A stretch of DNA of 23,476 nucleotides from a bacterium. GTDB lineage: Bacteria > Ratteibacteria > UBA8468 > B48-G9 > JAFGKM01. Position numbers and translations under genes: made by a program. The notes beneath the pieces were generated by a model, which was not told the origin of the DNA, made no database searches, and worked only from the letters and a program-made list of their open reading frames with translations. The stretch covers positions 1 through 23,476 of the forward strand of contig DAORXQ010000022.1 of NCBI GenBank assembly GCA_035371905.1. Reading direction: 5' to 3'. Positions 15,184 through 23,476 of the stretch are shown here, piece by piece; the stretch's first letter is position 1, and the number at the start of each line of letters is the position of its first letter.

Positions 15184-15692
15184 GTGAAATTTTTATAAGA
15201 GGCAAGAATTTTACCTAAATATACGCGATGATAATCACCTGATTTATACATTCTTTCTTTTATTTCTTTATCAATCATTTCCGGTTTAACATCCATCCTT
15301 GCAATAACTTTACATTCAAAACTTATAATACTTTCTTTAACAACAGGAGATTTTACATATTTTGATTTTAAAGGTGTCAGATTTTTTTCTTTAAATTTAT
15401 CATATTCTCTTCCTGAAACTGTGCCACACCAGTTAACTATTTCCTTATATTTCTCTTCAAAGATATTAACAGTAAAATCCTCTGTTTTTTCAATCAGATT
15501 AAATGTATATCTTGAAGGTCTTATAAAAATAAAAAAAATAGGTTCACCCCAGATAATACCAATACTTCCCCATCCAATCGCCATCACATTCGGTTTATTA
15601 TTTTTATCCACAGAACAAACAAGAACTCTGCCTTCCTTTAATGCTTCAATTGTTTCTTCCATTACATCAATATATTTAATTTCTTTTTTCAT
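15180..15692 (-). CDS. Flavin reductase-like FMN-binding protein
   Basis: 170-residue protein resembling the flavin-reductase-like split-barrel family (FMN-binding, often NAD(P)H:flavin oxidoreductase or a loosely related reductase of anaerobes). Seen: an N-terminal helix, then VLVCSVDKNNKPNVMAIGW (23-41), where family members contact FMN, followed by IFFIFIRPSRYTFNLI and DFTVNIF, the typical core strands. A WCGTVSGREYDKF segment (88-100) matches the family's C-G-x-x-S-G-x-x-x-D-K-F region. No signal peptide is present. The AAGGAG site before the ATG lies in the last codons of the upstream hydrolase gene, 2 bases away, so the two are coupled. The physiological electron acceptor is unknown. 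Confidence 0.85.
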   Translation of the reverse strand: MKKEIKYIDVMEETIEALKEGRVLVCSVDKNNKPNVMAIGWGSIGIIWGEPIFFIFIRPSRYTFNLIEKTEDFTVNIFEEKYKEIVNWCGTVSGREYDKFKEKNLTPLKSKYVKSPVVKESIISFECKVIARMDVKPEMIDKEIKERMYKSGDYHRVYLGKILASYKNFT

Positions 15693-15694
15693 TT

Positions 15695-16477
15695 TTACTC
15701 CTTTTTAAAACATTCTTTAAAGAATTCTGTTGTCTCATCTATAACTGTATTTTCGCTTTCTTCTGTGGTAAAAACATGCCCTCCTTTATCAAGCACAAGC
15801 ATTTTAAGATTACTCGCGTTTTTATGAAATTTTTCAAAATAAAAAAGTGCATTTTTCAAGTCAAGAGAAAGGTCATCTTTTGTATGTATGATAAAAACAT
15901 TTCCCCTATAATTTTCTACATATTCTTTCATATCAATTTTTCCAAGAGATTCAATAAATCCCTTTCCGATATAATGACCCATTCCAGGTATATAACACTT
16001 GCCATATTTTTCTATTTTTTCTCTTATTTTTTTTGTTAAAATTTTCTTCTGTATAATTTTTGGAAATGCAAGGGGAGACCATAAACATAATCCCTTAACT
16101 TCCTTAAATTTATGAACAACATAAACTGCAGTAACAGCACCCATTGAAAGACCACAAACTCCAATTTTTTCTCTGTCAACAAAATCAAATGTTTTAAAAA
16201 ATTCTAATGCTTTTTCTCCGTCTTTCATTTCTGTTTCAAGAGTCATTTCATAAAAATTCCCTTCACTATCACCTGAACCATAAAAATCAAATCTCAAAAC
16301 AGAAAAACCCTCCCTACATAATTTTCTTGCGAGTTTTGTAAATATAAAGTGACTTTCACATTTATTTCCAGTAAAACCATGAAAAAGTACAATTCCGGGT
16401 GATTTCTCCTTTTCTGGAATATGAATAACCCCAAATAGTTTACCTTTACTTCCATCAAAAATAACTGCCTTTTCCAT
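15695..16477 (-). CDS. Alpha/beta hydrolase
   Basis: 260-residue alpha/beta-hydrolase-fold protein, probably an esterase or acyl-peptidase-like enzyme. The oxyanion-hole region is LFHGFTGNK (31-39), the nucleophile elbow is GLSMG (109-113) with Ser111, the acid is Asp201 or Asp202 (HTKDD), and the base is His234 (KGGH). There is no signal peptide, so it is cytosolic. The start at 16477 is set by AAAGGAGG seven bases upstream; an in-frame ATG at 16516 lies before that site and is unlikely. A CAP-like insertion (about 140-185) between strands probably covers the active site. The substrate is unknown. It lies 45 bases after the GT9 gene. Confidence 0.88.
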   Translation of the reverse strand: MEKAVIFDGSKGKLFGVIHIPEKEKSPGIVLFHGFTGNKCESHFIFTKLARKLCREGFSVLRFDFYGSGDSEGNFYEMTLETEMKDGEKALEFFKTFDFVDREKIGVCGLSMGAVTAVYVVHKFKEVKGLCLWSPLAFPKIIQKKILTKKIREKIEKYGKCYIPGMGHYIGKGFIESLGKIDMKEYVENYRGNVFIIHTKDDLSLDLKNALFYFEKFHKNASNLKMLVLDKGGHVFTTEESENTVIDETTEFFKECFKKE

Positions 16478-16522
16478 ATACCATCCTCCTTTAAATTTAT
16501 CAAATCCTTTTAACATCTAATT

Positions 16523-17416
16523 TTAACCGTCCGAAATAAAAGAAAGAATATCTTCAACTTTTATCTCTTCCAAACATTTTTTATCTGTACAATTTTTCAT
16601 TTTTTCATATACACAAGGACTGCACTCCAAATTTTTGTAAACAATTTTAACATTTTTTCCTCTCGGACCCCAAATAAAAGGTGAAGTAGGTCCAAAAATA
16701 GCAATTGTTTTTACTCCTGTAATACTGAAAAGGTGAGTAATTCCGGAATCATTTCCAATATAAGCAATAGTTCTTTCGGCAATTTTAATAATATCTTCTA
16801 AATCAAGATTAAAAAAAATTTCTCCTTTAAAATTTCTCTTCCAGAATGAAAGTTCATTTTCTTCTGCAGGTCCAAGAAGTAATTTTACATTTTTCAGATT
16901 TTCTGAAAGTTTCAAAAACTTCTCTTTCCCCCAGTTTTTATCTTTACTTCCGCTTCCCGGATGAATTAAAAAAAATTCTCCTTTATTTTTTAAATTTAAA
17001 TTTATAGAAAAATATAAATTTTTATTAAATATTTCCTTAACTGGCTTCATTAAATAATCTGTAATGTGGATATTCAATTTCTCCTTTTTAACAGGGTGGA
17101 AAATTATTTTATTCATAAAATTTTTCTTTAGATTTTCTCCTATTATTTCTTTTTCATCTGTGTAGGCAATAATAATATCAAAATCTTTAAGAAAACCTTT
17201 CAACTTGGTATTCTCACTTTCAAAGAAAAAAAGATATTCACTTGAATCAAGTGGAATAAATTTCTCAACATTTCCATACTTTTCAATAAAATTTTTATAA
17301 ATACCCTTTCCTCCTGCAAAAACTCTGTACCCATTTTTTTTAAAACTGAAAAAAACAGGAAATGTTAAAATTAAATCACCGAGTGCTCCCTCTCTGATTA
17401 TTAAAATTTTTTTCAT
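16523..17416 (-). CDS. GT9-family glycosyltransferase (heptosyltransferase-like)
   Basis: 297-residue GT-B enzyme of family 9, the ADP-heptose:LPS heptosyltransferase group. The N-terminus KKILIIREGALGDLILTFPV is the family signature. The second domain has IHPGSGSKDKNWG (151-163), GNDSGITHL (221-229) with its conserved Asp, and FGPTSPFIWGP (241-251). The cysteines 265, 268, 276 and 281 form the C-x2-C-x7-C-x4-C pattern seen in many GT9 members. It suggests LPS-like or other surface glycan assembly at the inner membrane face. The start at 17416 gives the canonical MKKILIIREG; one at 17440 would add eight residues. It overlaps the upstream gene by 41 bases. Confidence 0.9.
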   Translation of the reverse strand: MKKILIIREGALGDLILTFPVFFSFKKNGYRVFAGGKGIYKNFIEKYGNVEKFIPLDSSEYLFFFESENTKLKGFLKDFDIIIAYTDEKEIIGENLKKNFMNKIIFHPVKKEKLNIHITDYLMKPVKEIFNKNLYFSINLNLKNKGEFFLIHPGSGSKDKNWGKEKFLKLSENLKNVKLLLGPAEENELSFWKRNFKGEIFFNLDLEDIIKIAERTIAYIGNDSGITHLFSITGVKTIAIFGPTSPFIWGPRGKNVKIVYKNLECSPCVYEKMKNCTDKKCLEEIKVEDILSFISDG

Positions 17417-19367
17417 TTTCAATAATTTTTTTAATCTCATTTATAATTATTTCAAAACCCTCTTTATCAGGTAAATTTTTATAAACATACTCATTCGTTT
17501 TAAAAAATCTTTCACCATTTTCAATTTCAGAAAAGATTTTATATAAGTCAAGAAAATAAAAATTTCTTTTTTCAGAAATCTTCTTAATTTTTTCTCTATA
17601 TGGTTGAAGAACTTCTAAATAAGGATATGAAGGAAATGGAGAAACCACAATTATATTTGAATTTTTTTGTGATAAAAGATATAAAATTGCATCATAAACC
17701 TTTTCCCATTCATTTATTCTATGCCTTCTTAAAAGAGAATTTATAAATGGAAATAAAACAACAAAAGAATCGCTGTTTATTTTATCCTGAATTTCCTGAA
17801 TAAACTTAAATTCATTAAAAAGATAATTTACATATTTTACCTCGGATATATTTAAAACTTCTATTCCTTTTTCTTTAAAAAATTGAATTAACTCGTCTGG
17901 AAAATCTCCAATAAAAATTATTTTTGAAAATCCAGTAGTTTTTTTTATATTTGTATATTCAGGAATTTTAAATATAAGGTAAGAATTATTTTTCTTTAAA
18001 AAAACACCATCAACAAAAAAATCCTTTTCATTTAAATCCACCACATTTATAGTTTTTTCAGCGAGCTTCGCATCATAAAAATAAATCCCAATTTTTATTT
18101 CATTTTCAGGATTTAAAAACAAAGTCATTGTTTTCCCATTTTCTTTTCCTGGGAGAAAATAAAATTCATTTTTATTGTTTTGAGATGCAAGAGTTAATAC
18201 TAAAGGAATGTCAGATATATTTTCAACTCTAATTGGTATATAAAGTTTTTCATCCTCATATATAAAATTTTCAAAAGGAAGAATATTAAAAATGGTCTTT
18301 ATTTCTTTTCCATCTCCTAAACTTATTTTATGGATAAACTCTCCAGATATTTTATTTTTCTCTGTTTTTAGTTTTATATTTATCTCTTTTTTTTCTCCTT
18401 CTAACTTTACAACAATTTTTTCACCGGTATATACTTTTCCATCAATTTCCCACAAATATTTATCAGATAAAAAACAGGATGTATCAAGTTTCAAAATTGT
18501 TATTTTTTTATTATCAATAGTAAATGGACCTTCAATCTCATAATTAAAATAGGGAGTATTGGGTGACTTTAAATTTTCAACTTTTCTAATTTTCATCTTA
18601 ACAGGTATTTCATTTATAGAAGTCATGTCCCAGTAAACCCTTCCTTTATCGTTATAAAAACCAATTCCTTCTATGTTTTTTTCTCTTATTTTTAAAAGAG
18701 GTATTTCAATTTTTGTCCATTTTCCTATTTCTGGAAGTTCTCCAATTTTTTCTTTATTCATACCTTTCATATTTATTACATCCTTACCGAAAGAAAAATA
18801 ATAGTGTCTTCTATATCTTGAAATAACTTCTATAATTATCTCTTCTGGAGCATTTTCTTCTTCTATGAAAAGATAAGAAATAATTTTATCATCTGAACCT
18901 ATAGAAAATTGTTTTGGAAAACTGACTCTGTGGAAAGAAAAACCAGCAGTACCGGTATGAGAATAAATTCCTGAGAGTGATTTTTCAGTCCATAACCATA
19001 CACCGGATTTAATTGAATCTGGAAAAATATAATCATCTATCAAAATATTTCCTTTTTTAAATTCTTTGTATAATCTGTTTTTTTCACTGTAACCGATAAA
19101 AACCTTATAATTAATTGAATCTGTTGGTTTAAAAAAAATTTCCATCTCATCTTTTAAAAAATTAACTCCAGAGATTTCACATTCTTTTCCATTTTCATCA
19201 ATAATTTTAATATCATCATATTTTTCCTTTCCTGAAATAAAATTAAAGGAGGCAATTTTAAATGTTTCAAGGAGTTTTTTATTTTCACAGGATAAATTCA
19301 ACAAATATCTGTATTCAGAAAAAACAAAAAACTGTAGAATTAAAAAGAATAAATAAATATTTCTCAT
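17376..19367 (-). CDS. Exported protein of unknown function with SGNH-like C-terminal region
   Basis: 663 residues. A signal peptide is visible (MRNIYLFFLILQFFVFSEY, 1-19). Residues 20-480 are rich in predicted beta strands; a jelly-roll-like segment (about 115-250) ends with GKWTKIEIPLL and EGIGFYNDKGRVYWD, which resembles carbohydrate-binding or sugar-lectin domains. From about 490 the sequence looks alpha/beta: IIFIGDFPDELI, NIIVVSPFPS, FYFLDLYKIF and LPDKEGFEIIINEI. This is the order of an SGNH/GDSL hydrolase, but the nucleophile Ser and catalytic His cannot be found, so the fold call is tentative. It overlaps the glycoside hydrolase stop by 4 bases (ATGA), implying co-production with that exported enzyme. 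Confidence 0.8.
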   Translation of the reverse strand: MRNIYLFFLILQFFVFSEYRYLLNLSCENKKLLETFKIASFNFISGKEKYDDIKIIDENGKECEISGVNFLKDEMEIFFKPTDSINYKVFIGYSEKNRLYKEFKKGNILIDDYIFPDSIKSGVWLWTEKSLSGIYSHTGTAGFSFHRVSFPKQFSIGSDDKIISYLFIEEENAPEEIIIEVISRYRRHYYFSFGKDVINMKGMNKEKIGELPEIGKWTKIEIPLLKIREKNIEGIGFYNDKGRVYWDMTSINEIPVKMKIRKVENLKSPNTPYFNYEIEGPFTIDNKKITILKLDTSCFLSDKYLWEIDGKVYTGEKIVVKLEGEKKEINIKLKTEKNKISGEFIHKISLGDGKEIKTIFNILPFENFIYEDEKLYIPIRVENISDIPLVLTLASQNNKNEFYFLPGKENGKTMTLFLNPENEIKIGIYFYDAKLAEKTINVVDLNEKDFFVDGVFLKKNNSYLIFKIPEYTNIKKTTGFSKIIFIGDFPDELIQFFKEKGIEVLNISEVKYVNYLFNEFKFIQEIQDKINSDSFVVLFPFINSLLRRHRINEWEKVYDAILYLLSQKNSNIIVVSPFPSYPYLEVLQPYREKIKKISEKRNFYFLDLYKIFSEIENGERFFKTNEYVYKNLPDKEGFEIIINEIKKIIENEKNFNNQRGSTR

Positions 19368-21598
19368 TTTTGTCTCTTTATTTTTAAAGCGATGTCTTTT
19401 TCAAAAGGAATAATTGAAATTTCAATATCTTTTTTATTTTCATAAAACATTTCTTTTACTATTTCTCCTTTATAAGTATCCCAGAACTCAATTTTATACT
19501 TCCCCGGCAAAAATCCTTTTAAATATAAAACTGCATTTTCAATTTTTACTGGTTTTATTCTTTTAAGTTGACTGTTAAAAATTTTTCTATCAAATATCCA
19601 AAAAAATCCCTCTTCTTTATTCTGGATACCAACAAAATCAACATCTTTCCCTCTTATTTTACCATCAGATACCTGTAAAAACTTATTCCTTCTGTCTTCA
19701 TTTTCCCAGAATTTTGAAAGTGCTTTATAATGAAAATAAAGGTCAAAATGGTCAATAAATGGCCACCACCAGAAAAGAGCAACTCCAAACATAGGCATCA
19801 TTGAAGAAGACCATATACCCCCATGTAAATTATCCTCAAGAAAAAATCTGTCTTTTCCAACTCCAAACTCATTTACAAACATCGGTTTTCCATAAAATTT
19901 TCTTTTTTCATAATAATCTCTTATACTATCCACAATTAAATTATGATATGCATTACCCACAAGGGATTCAAGTTCAGGTATTATCCATACCATAGGGTCA
20001 TCTTCTCTTCTGCAATAATGGGTTGAGATTGGTTTTTTATAAGGGTCTATTGATTTTAAGTAAGGATACATTACTTTATGCCAGTATCTGACTTTTTCAG
20101 AAGAATAAAAACCTGTCAAATCCACTTCATTCCAGAACTCCCAGAAAACTATATTTGGAGAATAACTCCATCTTGCAACAATATAATCCATTCTCTGCTT
20201 AAAATATTCTATTGCTTTCTCATTTACAAAAAACTCATCAGGAGATTTCAAAAAACCACCATTTATTTCATTATAAGGATTATCCCACCATTCAGCATCT
20301 GGATTGATACTGAACTGACCGTGATTTATCAAAGTTAAGTCCATAAAAATTCCATATTTTTCAGCAATATCACAAATATAATCAAGTTTCCATGAATTTT
20401 CTAAACTATATCTACCAAGATTTTTGTAATGTGGTGCATAATTATAATTCCATTCAATTCCAACCCACCATACACCCATCCATACCCTTGCATAATTTTC
20501 TCCATTTTCAGCCATCTTTTTGAAATATTTATCATAAGCGAAAGTCCCAAGTCCTTTTCTATAAGTAAATTCATAATTATAAGGGCTTCTTTCATCATCA
20601 GGTGACCTTAAAGTATGACCTATTGGATAGAAAAATTTGCTATTTGAAAAAGAAAGGTAATACCTATCGTTTTTATCCCAGTTAACAACTCCATTTTTAT
20701 TACTTTCATAAACTTCAAAATTTCCTTTATAGATTTCATTTTCTTCATTATCCTTTAAAACCTTTATCTTGTAAGTATAACTCCCTGTCTCACAAGGTGT
20801 AAATCTTATTTTCCACTCACTTTTTCCATATGGAATTAACTTCTCACCTTCATCATAAATTGTTCTCAAATAATCATGGTAGAAAAAAGCAAAAGTTTCA
20901 TAAATTTTACCTGATGGTGAAGTAAAAACTCCTTTTATCTTTAAATCTGGTTTAAAAGGATTTTCAAAAATATAAGGAATTTCAAATGTAATTTCAAATT
21001 TATCATATCTTCCTATTTTTTTTGAATTCTCTCTAAAATTATAAAGAAAAATTTTATCTTCTTTATCTTTTTTAAAACCCTCAAAAGAATCAATGTATAT
21101 TTCACTGTTGTATATATCAGCAAACCATATTATTATCCCTATTTCACTTATATTCTCCTTAACATAACTATCAAAACATTTTAAATGAGAAACAGGTTGC
21201 CAGAAAGATGTATTTTCTCTAAAATCAAGGATTACCTTTTTTTCCTCTCCCCTTTTTATCTTGAATTTTTCTGTTTCAAACCAGTTATATTCATCATCTT
21301 TAATATAAACAATAAATTCACCATCTACTCCATCTTCTTCGGGAATATAAATTTTAAAAGAAAGATAATCAAAATACTTAAAATTTAAATTACCCTGATA
21401 AAAAATTCTTACATTTCCTGAATTCTTAATTTCTGAACATAAAGAAAATTCTCCAGTATTTGAATATCTTTCCGATGAATAAATTTTAAAAGTTTCAGGA
21501 TAAATTTTCCAGTTGTTTGTAGTTCCTTCAAAGTCAAAAATCATTTCACAGAAAACAGGAAAGACAAAAATAAAGAACAAAAAGAATATTTTTTTCAT
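19364..21598 (-). CDS. Exported clan-A glycoside hydrolase (DUF5060-type)
   Basis: 744 residues with a signal peptide (1-17, MKKIFFLFFIFVFPVFC). Domain order: carbohydrate-binding-like jelly roll (20-175, ending EIYIDSFEGF); DUF5060-like immunoglobulin fold (190-297), including FTSPSGK, RFTPCETGSYTYKI and GNFEVYES; a TIM-barrel catalytic domain (305-640); and a C-terminal beta domain (650-744). Catalytic glutamates are likely Glu491 (EFWNEVD, acid/base after strand 4) and Glu577 (FVNEFG, nucleophile after strand 7), the clan GH-A arrangement. HTLRSPDDERSPY at 328-340 is near the substrate cleft. It probably cleaves a polysaccharide outside the cytoplasm; the specific linkage is not assignable. 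Its ATG overlaps the stop of the TPR gene and its stop overlaps the next start. Confidence 0.9.
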   Translation of the reverse strand: MKKIFFLFFIFVFPVFCEMIFDFEGTTNNWKIYPETFKIYSSERYSNTGEFSLCSEIKNSGNVRIFYQGNLNFKYFDYLSFKIYIPEEDGVDGEFIVYIKDDEYNWFETEKFKIKRGEEKKVILDFRENTSFWQPVSHLKCFDSYVKENISEIGIIIWFADIYNSEIYIDSFEGFKKDKEDKIFLYNFRENSKKIGRYDKFEITFEIPYIFENPFKPDLKIKGVFTSPSGKIYETFAFFYHDYLRTIYDEGEKLIPYGKSEWKIRFTPCETGSYTYKIKVLKDNEENEIYKGNFEVYESNKNGVVNWDKNDRYYLSFSNSKFFYPIGHTLRSPDDERSPYNYEFTYRKGLGTFAYDKYFKKMAENGENYARVWMGVWWVGIEWNYNYAPHYKNLGRYSLENSWKLDYICDIAEKYGIFMDLTLINHGQFSINPDAEWWDNPYNEINGGFLKSPDEFFVNEKAIEYFKQRMDYIVARWSYSPNIVFWEFWNEVDLTGFYSSEKVRYWHKVMYPYLKSIDPYKKPISTHYCRREDDPMVWIIPELESLVGNAYHNLIVDSIRDYYEKRKFYGKPMFVNEFGVGKDRFFLEDNLHGGIWSSSMMPMFGVALFWWWPFIDHFDLYFHYKALSKFWENEDRRNKFLQVSDGKIRGKDVDFVGIQNKEEGFFWIFDRKIFNSQLKRIKPVKIENAVLYLKGFLPGKYKIEFWDTYKGEIVKEMFYENKKDIEISIIPFEKDIALKIKRQK

Positions 21599-23476
21599 CT
21601 TCTGAATATCCTCTCCTTAAAGTTGTAAATTTTAATATTTTCCTCTATTATCTTTATATTTTCAGGTATAAAATTATCAATTTCAATTTCAAAATTTTCA
21701 ATATCAAAACCTTTTCTTTTTCCTACAATCACTCTTTCCTGTACATTTTTCTTTTTTATCTCTATTTCAGGAAAATAAAAAACAATATTTTTATTTTCAG
21801 GATATTCAATTCTTATTTTAAAGTTTTTATTATCCACATTCCAGAAAAGAATATTTCCTTCTTCTCTAACTGGTTGCGGTTCAATTTTCAATGGTTTTTC
21901 ATAACTTCTTATATTCCTCATACTTATTTCCCAGTTTAAATCTGAAAAAGTAAAATCAAAATTTAAAACAAATTTGTTTTCAACTGACTCATTTTTATAC
22001 TTCAAATCAAAGTCCTTTGGTATAATTTCTTTAACAGGATAAATTATTTTATAAAGATTTTTCTTTTTCCAGTCATTTTTATCAATGGAAATTTCACCTT
22101 CCCATTTTAAAAAGAAGCCATTTTCATCCTTATCAATCAAAACATATGGTTCAGAAGAAAACTCTGTTCCATCTATCTTACACTTTAAATAAAAATTTGT
22201 TTTTCTTTCATTACTTGAATAAGGATAAAATTCTATTTCTTTTGTAATCTGATTCAAAAAAACAGTCCTCTCTTCTGGAATTAATCTTGTAGAGTTTGAA
22301 TCTGTTTTTCTTAAAATAATATAAAGGTAGTTGTCAGATTTTTCTTTCATTTCAAAAAAATTATTTTTTAAATTTTCTATTTCTCTCTGTATACTTCTAT
22401 TTTTTGTACTTGTTTCAATATCTTTTAAAACTTCAAAACCTTTTTTAATTTCACCCTTTTCAATATATATCTTCACAAGTAATAGTTTCGCATTTTCATT
22501 ATCTCTATTTTTATTTAAAAAATTTTCAACTGTTTTCTCCGCCTCATCTAAATTGCCTTCTTTAAAATAACTTTCTGCAATTTGAAAATAATAATTTTCT
22601 TTTCCAAACAACTCTATAATCTTTCTGTAGTTTTCTCTTGCTTTCTCATACTCTTCTATCCTCATATACTGGTCTGCTATTTTTCTCATTATTTCCTCTC
22701 TATATCTATCTTCATCTATCCTTTCAAGAAATTTTTCATACATATTTATCTTTTCTAGATAATCATCATAAGTTGAAAGCCGTCTATCAAATCTCCTTTC
22801 TATTGTATTCATTACAAGGTCAACAACTGTCTTTTTATTTTTTTCGTCTTTTAACAGACCTTCAAATAAATCCCACAGATAACCTTCAAGAATTTTTCTA
22901 TCATTCTCCTCAATAATTGTATTGAATAAACTATTTATAATCCCCTGATTTCTTGAAGAGTTTGGATATAATTTTATAAATTCCATATAAACCCTGCTTG
23001 ATTTTAAATCATATGGGAAAATTTTATTTATTATATTTAAAGTTATATCTCCATTTGTCTTTCTCTTTTCTTCCTCATCCTTTAGAATTTCAAAACCATC
23101 TTTAATTTTTTCTGCTTCAAAGTCCAAAAAACTTTTAAATATTTTATATGAAAGTGAATCTTCAGGAATGGATTTTAAAATTAATAATCTTTCTTCTTTA
23201 CTTGAAATTTCACTATAAAAAGAAACAGAAAGAAACAATATGTACCAGTTATTTTTTTCATTTTTAATCACTTCTAAAAACTGCTCTTTACTTTTCTCAT
23301 ATTCTCCGATATTATAATATGCCTCACCAAGTCGTTCCCTTATATAATAATCCTGTGGATTATAGTTTAAAGATTGAATATAATTTTCTATTGCTTTTTG
23401 ATAATTTTTTCGCCAGAAAAAATCATTTCCTGTTTCATTATATGCTCTTGTAAGATTATATTTTATACTCTGTAAA
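21595..23476 (-). CDS. TPR-repeat protein with beta-rich C-terminal region (5' end outside window)
   Basis: The frame is open to the right edge, giving 626 visible residues; the GTG at 23271 is an internal codon, not a start. I translated the edge segment: it contains a TPR-like pair, with NYQKAIENYIQSLNYNPQDY and then RLGEAYYNIGEYEKSKEQFL. Further TPR units lie at about 255-350, including ADQYMRIEEYEKARENYRKI, AESYFKEGNLDEAEKTVENF and KIYIEKGEIKKGFEVLKDI. The last 230 residues are mostly beta strands with no recognised domain. TPR arrays scaffold protein complexes; here the gene is translationally coupled (ATGA) to an exported glycoside hydrolase, suggesting an envelope complex. Whether a signal peptide exists cannot be seen. 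Confidence 0.85.
   Translation of the reverse strand, partial: LQSIKYNLTRAYNETGNDFFWRKNYQKAIENYIQSLNYNPQDYYIRERLGEAYYNIGEYEKSKEQFLEVIKNEKNNWYILFLSVSFYSEISSKEERLLILKSIPEDSLSYKIFKSFLDFEAEKIKDGFEILKDEEEKRKTNGDITLNIINKIFPYDLKSSRVYMEFIKLYPNSSRNQGIINSLFNTIIEENDRKILEGYLWDLFEGLLKDEKNKKTVVDLVMNTIERRFDRRLSTYDDYLEKINMYEKFLERIDEDRYREEIMRKIADQYMRIEEYEKARENYRKIIELFGKENYYFQIAESYFKEGNLDEAEKTVENFLNKNRDNENAKLLLVKIYIEKGEIKKGFEVLKDIETSTKNRSIQREIENLKNNFFEMKEKSDNYLYIILRKTDSNSTRLIPEERTVFLNQITKEIEFYPYSSNERKTNFYLKCKIDGTEFSSEPYVLIDKDENGFFLKWEGEISIDKNDWKKKNLYKIIYPVKEIIPKDFDLKYKNESVENKFVLNFDFTFSDLNWEISMRNIRSYEKPLKIEPQPVREEGNILFWNVDNKNFKIRIEYPENKNIVFYFPEIEIKKKNVQERVIVGKRKGFDIENFEIEIDNFIPENIKIIEENIKIYNFKERIFRR

Noticed and set aside
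15125..15205. N-terminal extension of the FmdB-like protein
   Set aside because: The family starts MPTYEY, which has a strong Shine-Dalgarno at the right distance. The extension overlaps the previous gene and shows no similarity.
16679..16750. Cysteine quartet of the GT9 enzyme as a novel metal site
   Set aside because: The same C-x2-C-x7-C-x4-C type pattern is common in GT9 heptosyltransferase-like proteins, so it is not unusual.

Overview
This is a gene-dense, AT-rich stretch of about 23.5 kb. It carries 21 protein-coding genes (two cut by the window edges), no RNA gene, no CRISPR array and no insertion sequence. The longest non-coding gaps are 181 bases (566-746) and 120 bases (14717-14836), and most neighbouring genes overlap or nearly touch. 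An oxygen-sensitive class III ribonucleotide reductase and its activase point to an anaerobe. A GT9 (heptosyltransferase-type) glycosyltransferase, a CsgG-like protein and several exported proteins suggest a diderm cell envelope. A TrmI-type tRNA methylase and an archaeal-style hexulose-phosphate synthase/RraA fusion are common in thermophiles and archaea. Together this best fits an uncultivated anaerobic, possibly thermophilic, diderm bacterial lineage. That placement is inference; the window has no rRNA or other phylogenetic marker that I can align.

Layout. (1) 1-565, minus: a truncated short-chain dehydrogenase resembling sorbitol-6-phosphate dehydrogenases. (2) 747-5308, plus: a five-gene run of ROK sugar kinase, fmt, a CsgG-like exported protein, a sugar isomerase/epimerase-type TIM barrel and a PIG-L deacetylase, with a recognisable promoter at 689-718. 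(3) 14716 down to 5328, minus: nine genes with overlaps or gaps of at most 4 bases. The order is nrdR, nrdD (with an in-frame intein), nrdG, a GT4 glycosyltransferase, an RsbW-like ATPase, an SDR, trmI, an HPS-RraA fusion and an NfnA/SudB-like flavoprotein. Two NrdR boxes 32 bp apart lie directly before nrdR. (4) 23476 down to 14837, minus: a TPR protein (5' end outside the window), an exported clan-A glycoside hydrolase, an exported protein with a possible degenerate SGNH tail, a GT9 glycosyltransferase, an alpha/beta hydrolase, a flavin-reductase-like protein and an FmdB zinc ribbon.

How the parts work together. NrdR, NrdD and NrdG form a complete module for anaerobic dNTP synthesis with its own repressor. 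The genes behind it would be co-transcribed if no terminator intervenes, and I see none. The HPS-RraA fusion and the flavoprotein at the end of that run suggest ribulose-monophosphate chemistry and an NAD(P)H/ferredoxin-type electron step. The rightmost trio looks like a polysaccharide-processing envelope system, followed by a glycosyltransferase. The leftmost genes look like sugar catabolism and modification combined with translation initiation. The most unusual items are the nrdD intein (probably splicing-competent, with a suspect endonuclease), the tandem NrdR boxes at the very start of nrdR, the HPS-RraA/flavoprotein pair without its usual partners, and the RsbW-like ATPase lacking the N-box asparagine.
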